A DNA stretch of 64,000 nt from Cerrena zonata (Eukaryota > Basidiomycota > Agaricomycetes > Polyporales > Cerrenaceae), in the NCBI GenBank assembly GCA_038087015.1, contig JASBNA010000071.1:62001-126000 (forward strand), in the 5' to 3' direction. Each line of letters starts with the position of its first letter. Position 1 is the first letter of the stretch. Of the stretch, positions 60,251-64,000 are shown piece after piece. The notes below the pieces were generated by a model. It was not told where the DNA came from and made no database searches. It saw only the letters and a list, made by a program, of their open reading frames with translations. The translations under genes and the position numbers were made by a program.

Positions 60251-60819
60251 ATATCTCATCTTCCATCCTTTCGGCTAATCGCATAGGATCAGTTAGCTGT
60301 TGCATCTCTCTTTTACAGGAACCCAACATAATCTATAACTATGGACAATATTGTCCATTACCATTTCAGACTTCGATTGGTATCGCCTTTGCTTCTCTGG
60401 TAAATAGCTGCCTGAGAGGTCTGGTATATGGTCTTTATAAATATTGATTACCGCTATGCCAAGTCATTGTGGAGCAGGCGGTCGTGCTGTCATCCTTCAC
60501 ACCACGATTATATCTTGTAAGACCATCATCCACTCTTCCATACCATCATCAACACATACCATGACACCGCACCAATCTGCCAGCTAGCGGGGAGACCAAC
60601 ATCATTTTCCTCTTTTGCTGTTTATATTGACCTTTACTGGTTCACAGCGTTATCGGTTGTTGTATCTCCTTTTATAGTTCTGCCGAACACCATAATCATG
60701 GAGTATTTTTGACATGCATGAGAAACATCATCATAGCACGCAACATCTCAGCTCTTCCATTCCTGATGTCACTCTCAAATTTCCACTCTTCTACTTCTTG
60801 TAGTCAAACTTGGACCTGA

Positions 60820-60829
60820 TGACTAGTCA
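60820..60829. promoter_or_regulatory. Palindromic promoter element TGACTAGTCA
   Basis: Identical in sequence and in distance to the ATG (122 bp) with the element before P450-8. A TATA-like cataaata lies at 60903-60910. Confidence 0.5.
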
Positions 60830-60941
60830 GCCGATTGAAGTTTTTATACTAGGTCCGGGAAAGAGCAGATCTCTAATCATGAACATCCATGTCTAGTCGA
60901 CACATAAATAGGGGTCGACATGACTGAATCTCTCAGCTACC

Positions 60942-63060
60942 ATGGAACCGTTCACATTTTGCGTTATCATTTTCGCCTGCTATGTTCTCCTAAAGTTGCT
61001 AAAGGACAGATTCAGACCGTCCCTGCCTTTACCCCCAGGACCCAAGGGCTACCCTATTATCGGAACTTTCCTCCACTTACCAACAACAGTGCCATGGAGG
61101 AGATTCCAGGAGTGGTCGAACATCTACGGTTAGTGCTCCCTCTATGCATTATTATTTCCGATGACGATCGAACGAAACTCAGGTGATGTGATGTACTTGA
61201 AATTGCCTGGAGATTCTACCATTATACTCGGATCCGCCCAAGCCGCATTTGACTTGCTGGACAAACGTTCGGATATTTACTCTGATAGGCCCACCTCAGT
61301 AATGCAGAAAATGTGAGTTTTCTGGTATGATCCTTCTTTTCCGTTCTAAATCACTACAGGATGTTCTGGGACTGGGCGATCTCACTTATGCCGTACACAC
61401 AAACGTGGCGTGAGCATCGAAGAGAGTTCCATCAATATTTCTATCAGCGGAAAGTTCCTACCTACCGACCTGTTCAATTAGCACAATGCAGAGCTGGCCT
61501 GCAAAGGTTACTGATCTCACCCACGGAGAATGTGGGTCAGAATCTTCGACAGTACGTACTAGACATCATGTTATCTCGCAACTTGACTTCTTACCCAGTC
61601 ATAGAATTTTCACTGCGAACATCCTCAAGATTATGTATAACCTTGATATCACCGACTTGCGTGATGAGTATGTCGTTGCGGCCCAGAAAGCCTTAGAAGG
61701 TGTCAGTCTCGGAAGCGTACCTGGGAAGTTTTGGGTAGAATTTCTCCCTATTCTCAGACATATTCCGAGCTGGGTTCCTGGAAATTATGCCGGGAAGATG
61801 GCGGAGCACTACAAACCCGTGGTAGAATTCATGCGAAGCAAGCCTTTCGATGGAATCAAGCAAGACATGGTAGGTCCGACTATATGTAGATCTTCATTCG
61901 TTGTTCATCCCGGTATTCTTAGATAAATGGGAATGTTCCACCATCTATTGCTTCATCATTGATTGAACGGACGTATCAGAAGTCTGGAGAGGATTATTCG
62001 ACGCTAATTGATGATACTCTGGCTCGAAATGTTGCCGGTATGGCCTATGCAGGTCAGTTTTATTATTATCATCTGTGTATTCTCTTCAAACGTGCTAATA
62101 TGTTGATATCGGTATCTTAGCTTCCTCCGATACGGTGTGTACATCAACGGCAGACCCAAACATAGGCTTATAGTGAATTTACTAGACGACTTCTGCCGCT
62201 CAATCATGCTTAATCGCAATGACGCTGTATCCCGACGTCCAACGGAAAGCGCAGGAAGAATTGGATCGTGTCGTCGGTCCAAATAGGTTACCAGATTTTG
62301 ATGACTATGACAATCTTCTATACATGAGAGCTATCGTCCTGGAGGCCATGCGTTGGATGGTAGTGCTTCCCCTTTGTCTTCCCCATCGTGTCATCCGGGA
62401 CGATGAATACAAAGGGTATCTAATCCCGAAGGGTACAATGGTCACCCCGGTAAGTGATATGCCTACTCATGTTTCTGATATTTTTAATTATAACTTGCTA
62501 CAGAATGTTTGGTTAGTCGTAAGCTTCTGTTACCTCTTTTTTTCCGAGATTCAAATCGCAGCCGTCTAGGGCAATGTTGCACGACCCTAAAGACTATCCA
62601 GAGCCCGAGGTGTTCAAGCCAGAGCGGTTCATTAAAGATGGTAAAATAAACCCCGCCGTCCGTGATCCGTTTACTCTGGCATTCGGTTTTGGAAGACGGT
62701 CAGTACTCCGTATGTTTTGACGGTCTGGCAGTAGAAGCTGAAACATCGGATGTTATAGGATCTGCCCTGGTCGCTATTTCAGCAACGATACGTTGTTTAT
62801 GACAATGGCTTCCATTTTGCACACCTTCAATATTCATCCCATACTCGGGGAGGACGGAAAGAAATTTGACCCTGAGACTGAGTTGATCACGGGTCTCATC
62901 TCGTATGTTCAAATTCTACTTTTTTAATTAACGAACCGAGCTCATTTCGAAACATACCAATAGTGCCCCAACCCACGTCCCGTGCACCGTTACCCCTCGC
63001 TCGAAGAAGGCAGAGGAGCTGATACGTCAACTGCCGTCGTTGGTCGGAGAAGTATCATGA
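60942..63060 (+). CDS. Cytochrome P450 monooxygenase (P450-10)
   Basis: Intact paralogue of P450-8 with the 11-exon plan. It begins MEPFTFCVIIFACYVLLKL, then LPLPPGPKGYPIIGT. Exon 2 reads LPGDSTIILGS. The 14-nt exon encodes ASSDT, the other member with the altered I-helix. ExxR is EAMR, PERF precedes IKDGKIN, and the heme loop is FGFGRRICPGRYF. It ends APTHVPCTVTPRSKK…VGEVS-stop. Exon 5 begins INGNVPPS where P450-8 has MNGNVVPS. Promoter, gene and 3' flank are all part of a duplicated block shared with 36.5-40 kb. Confidence 0.92.
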
Positions 63061-63236
63061 ATGAGCACAATCCACCTGATAGATTTAGAAATGTAATGTA
63101 CATTAACGTCACTTTCCGTCCTCAAATACAGCATCGCTGTGATTCTCAGTTTCTAAGGTCGTAAAAACCCAGGGGTATATTGGAATAGGTTTGGAGCATC
63201 GATTTCCACATTTCTGACGAGTTAAAAAAGACCATT

Positions 63237-64000
63237 TCATGACAAGTTTGCCTCTGAAGATATTTGACGTATCAGCAGTTCCGCAAGTTCGGACCGGGGC
63301 GTAACAGTGCAAGGAACGTGCTCTGGTGCCCTATAAGTCGAAACACAATCAGTCTCTACTTTAATATTATCGAAATGGGAGGGAATGGACATACGAAATA
63401 AGTCCTGTAATCACAGCGGAGAAAGGGTCATATTTCTTCCCATCTTCTCCTAGTACAGGGCTAACGTTGAATACGTGAAGGACTGATGCGATGAGGATGA
63501 ACAAGGATCCGTTGCTCAAGTAGCGACCAGGGCAAATACTGACAATGTGCACAATCTTGTAAGATGACGTATGGTTGAAAGAAAATAATAATCACGGACC
63601 GTCGACCAAAGCCAAATGCCACAGTGAGGGGGTCGCGAACGTCTGGATTAATCTTCCCATCCTTGATGAATCGATCTGGATTGAACATTTGAGGCTCCGG
63701 ATAATCTTCAGGATTATGGAGCATTGCCCTTGTTGGTAGTAGTAGATTCAGATAATGAGCGTTAAGGACTTAGAGCATCACCTACCAAGCATTCTATTCA
63801 GAAAACTGGTAAGCATCCAGTGTTCTGAACAATGGTAACTCATTCTTCACTCACCGCAGTAACAATCGCACCTTTCGGAATCAAGAAGCCCTTGTACTCG
63901 TCATCCCGAATGACACGGTGATAAAGACCTAAAGGAACAACCACCATCCAACGCATCGCCTCCAGTACGATAGCCCTGATATACAGAAGACTATCGTGAT
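63237..64000 (-). CDS. Cytochrome P450, 3' part, cut by right edge (P450-11)
   Basis: The C-terminal half of a P450 convergent with P450-10. Visible from the right edge: part of exon 7 (64000-63855) with ExxR as EAMR in IVLEAMRWMVVVPLG and RDDEYKGFLIPKGA, the 8-nt exon, exon 9 (AMLHNPEDYPEP…DRFIKDGKIN; Asp replaces Glu of PERF), the heme loop FGFGRR|SICPGRYLSNGS and the final exon APEHVPCTVTPRSEL…EANLS-stop. All visible splice sites are usable. It is the intact counterpart of the fragment at 39622-39955. Confidence 0.85.

Overview
The window is nuclear DNA of a filamentous basidiomycete (Agaricomycetes). Genes carry many 50-60 bp GT-AG introns, the dominant genes are closely related cytochrome P450s in a tandem expansion, and the mobile DNA carries proteins of a type common in mushroom-forming fungi. 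A Rhizoctonia/Ceratobasidium-like source is my guess from overall gene style and is not proven.

Layout. 1-644: 5' end of a Fus3/Kss1-type MAP kinase (minus strand, running off the left edge). 1.4-14.5 kb: a tandem duplication of about 6.3 kb. Each unit has a decayed unrecognised gene, an HSL-type esterase (+) and a convergent P450 (-). Both P450 copies share the same in-frame TAG at codon 73. 14.7-20 kb: two intact minus-strand P450s. 20.4-21 kb: a 528-bp MITE. 21.3-22.9 kb: a seven-helix membrane protein. 23-27 kb: mostly unassigned, with a second MITE. 27.2-32.3 kb: one plus and one minus intact P450. 32.8-36.6 kb: a third MITE, a dead P450 and a relic of a TENA/THI-4 (heme-oxygenase-fold) gene. 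37.3-40 kb: intact P450 plus a truncated convergent P450; this block recurs at 60.1-64 kb. 40.2-43.6 kb and 55.2-58 kb: four members of an unrecognised protein family (A-D) that share intron phases. 44.1-47.9 kb: decayed inverted P450 copies. 48.3-54.0 kb: a complete-looking DNA transposon with one intact seven-exon gene for a 1,552-residue zinc-finger/DDE-like protein, inserted in a dispersed repeat (R1) whose uninterrupted copies lie nearby.

How it fits together. I count six intact P450 genes, one cut by the right edge, two with the shared stop, and four pseudogenes or fragments. All derive from one ancestor with an 11-exon structure that includes 14-nt and 8-nt microexons. With the two esterases this is an oxidation/ester-hydrolysis gene cluster, but no terpene synthase, PKS or NRPS is visible, so a pathway product cannot be named. 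The region behaves as an accessory, duplication-prone segment. The best candidates for something undescribed are the transposon and the A-D family. All gene models were spliced by eye from GT-AG signals and paralogue comparison; no alignment or database search was run.
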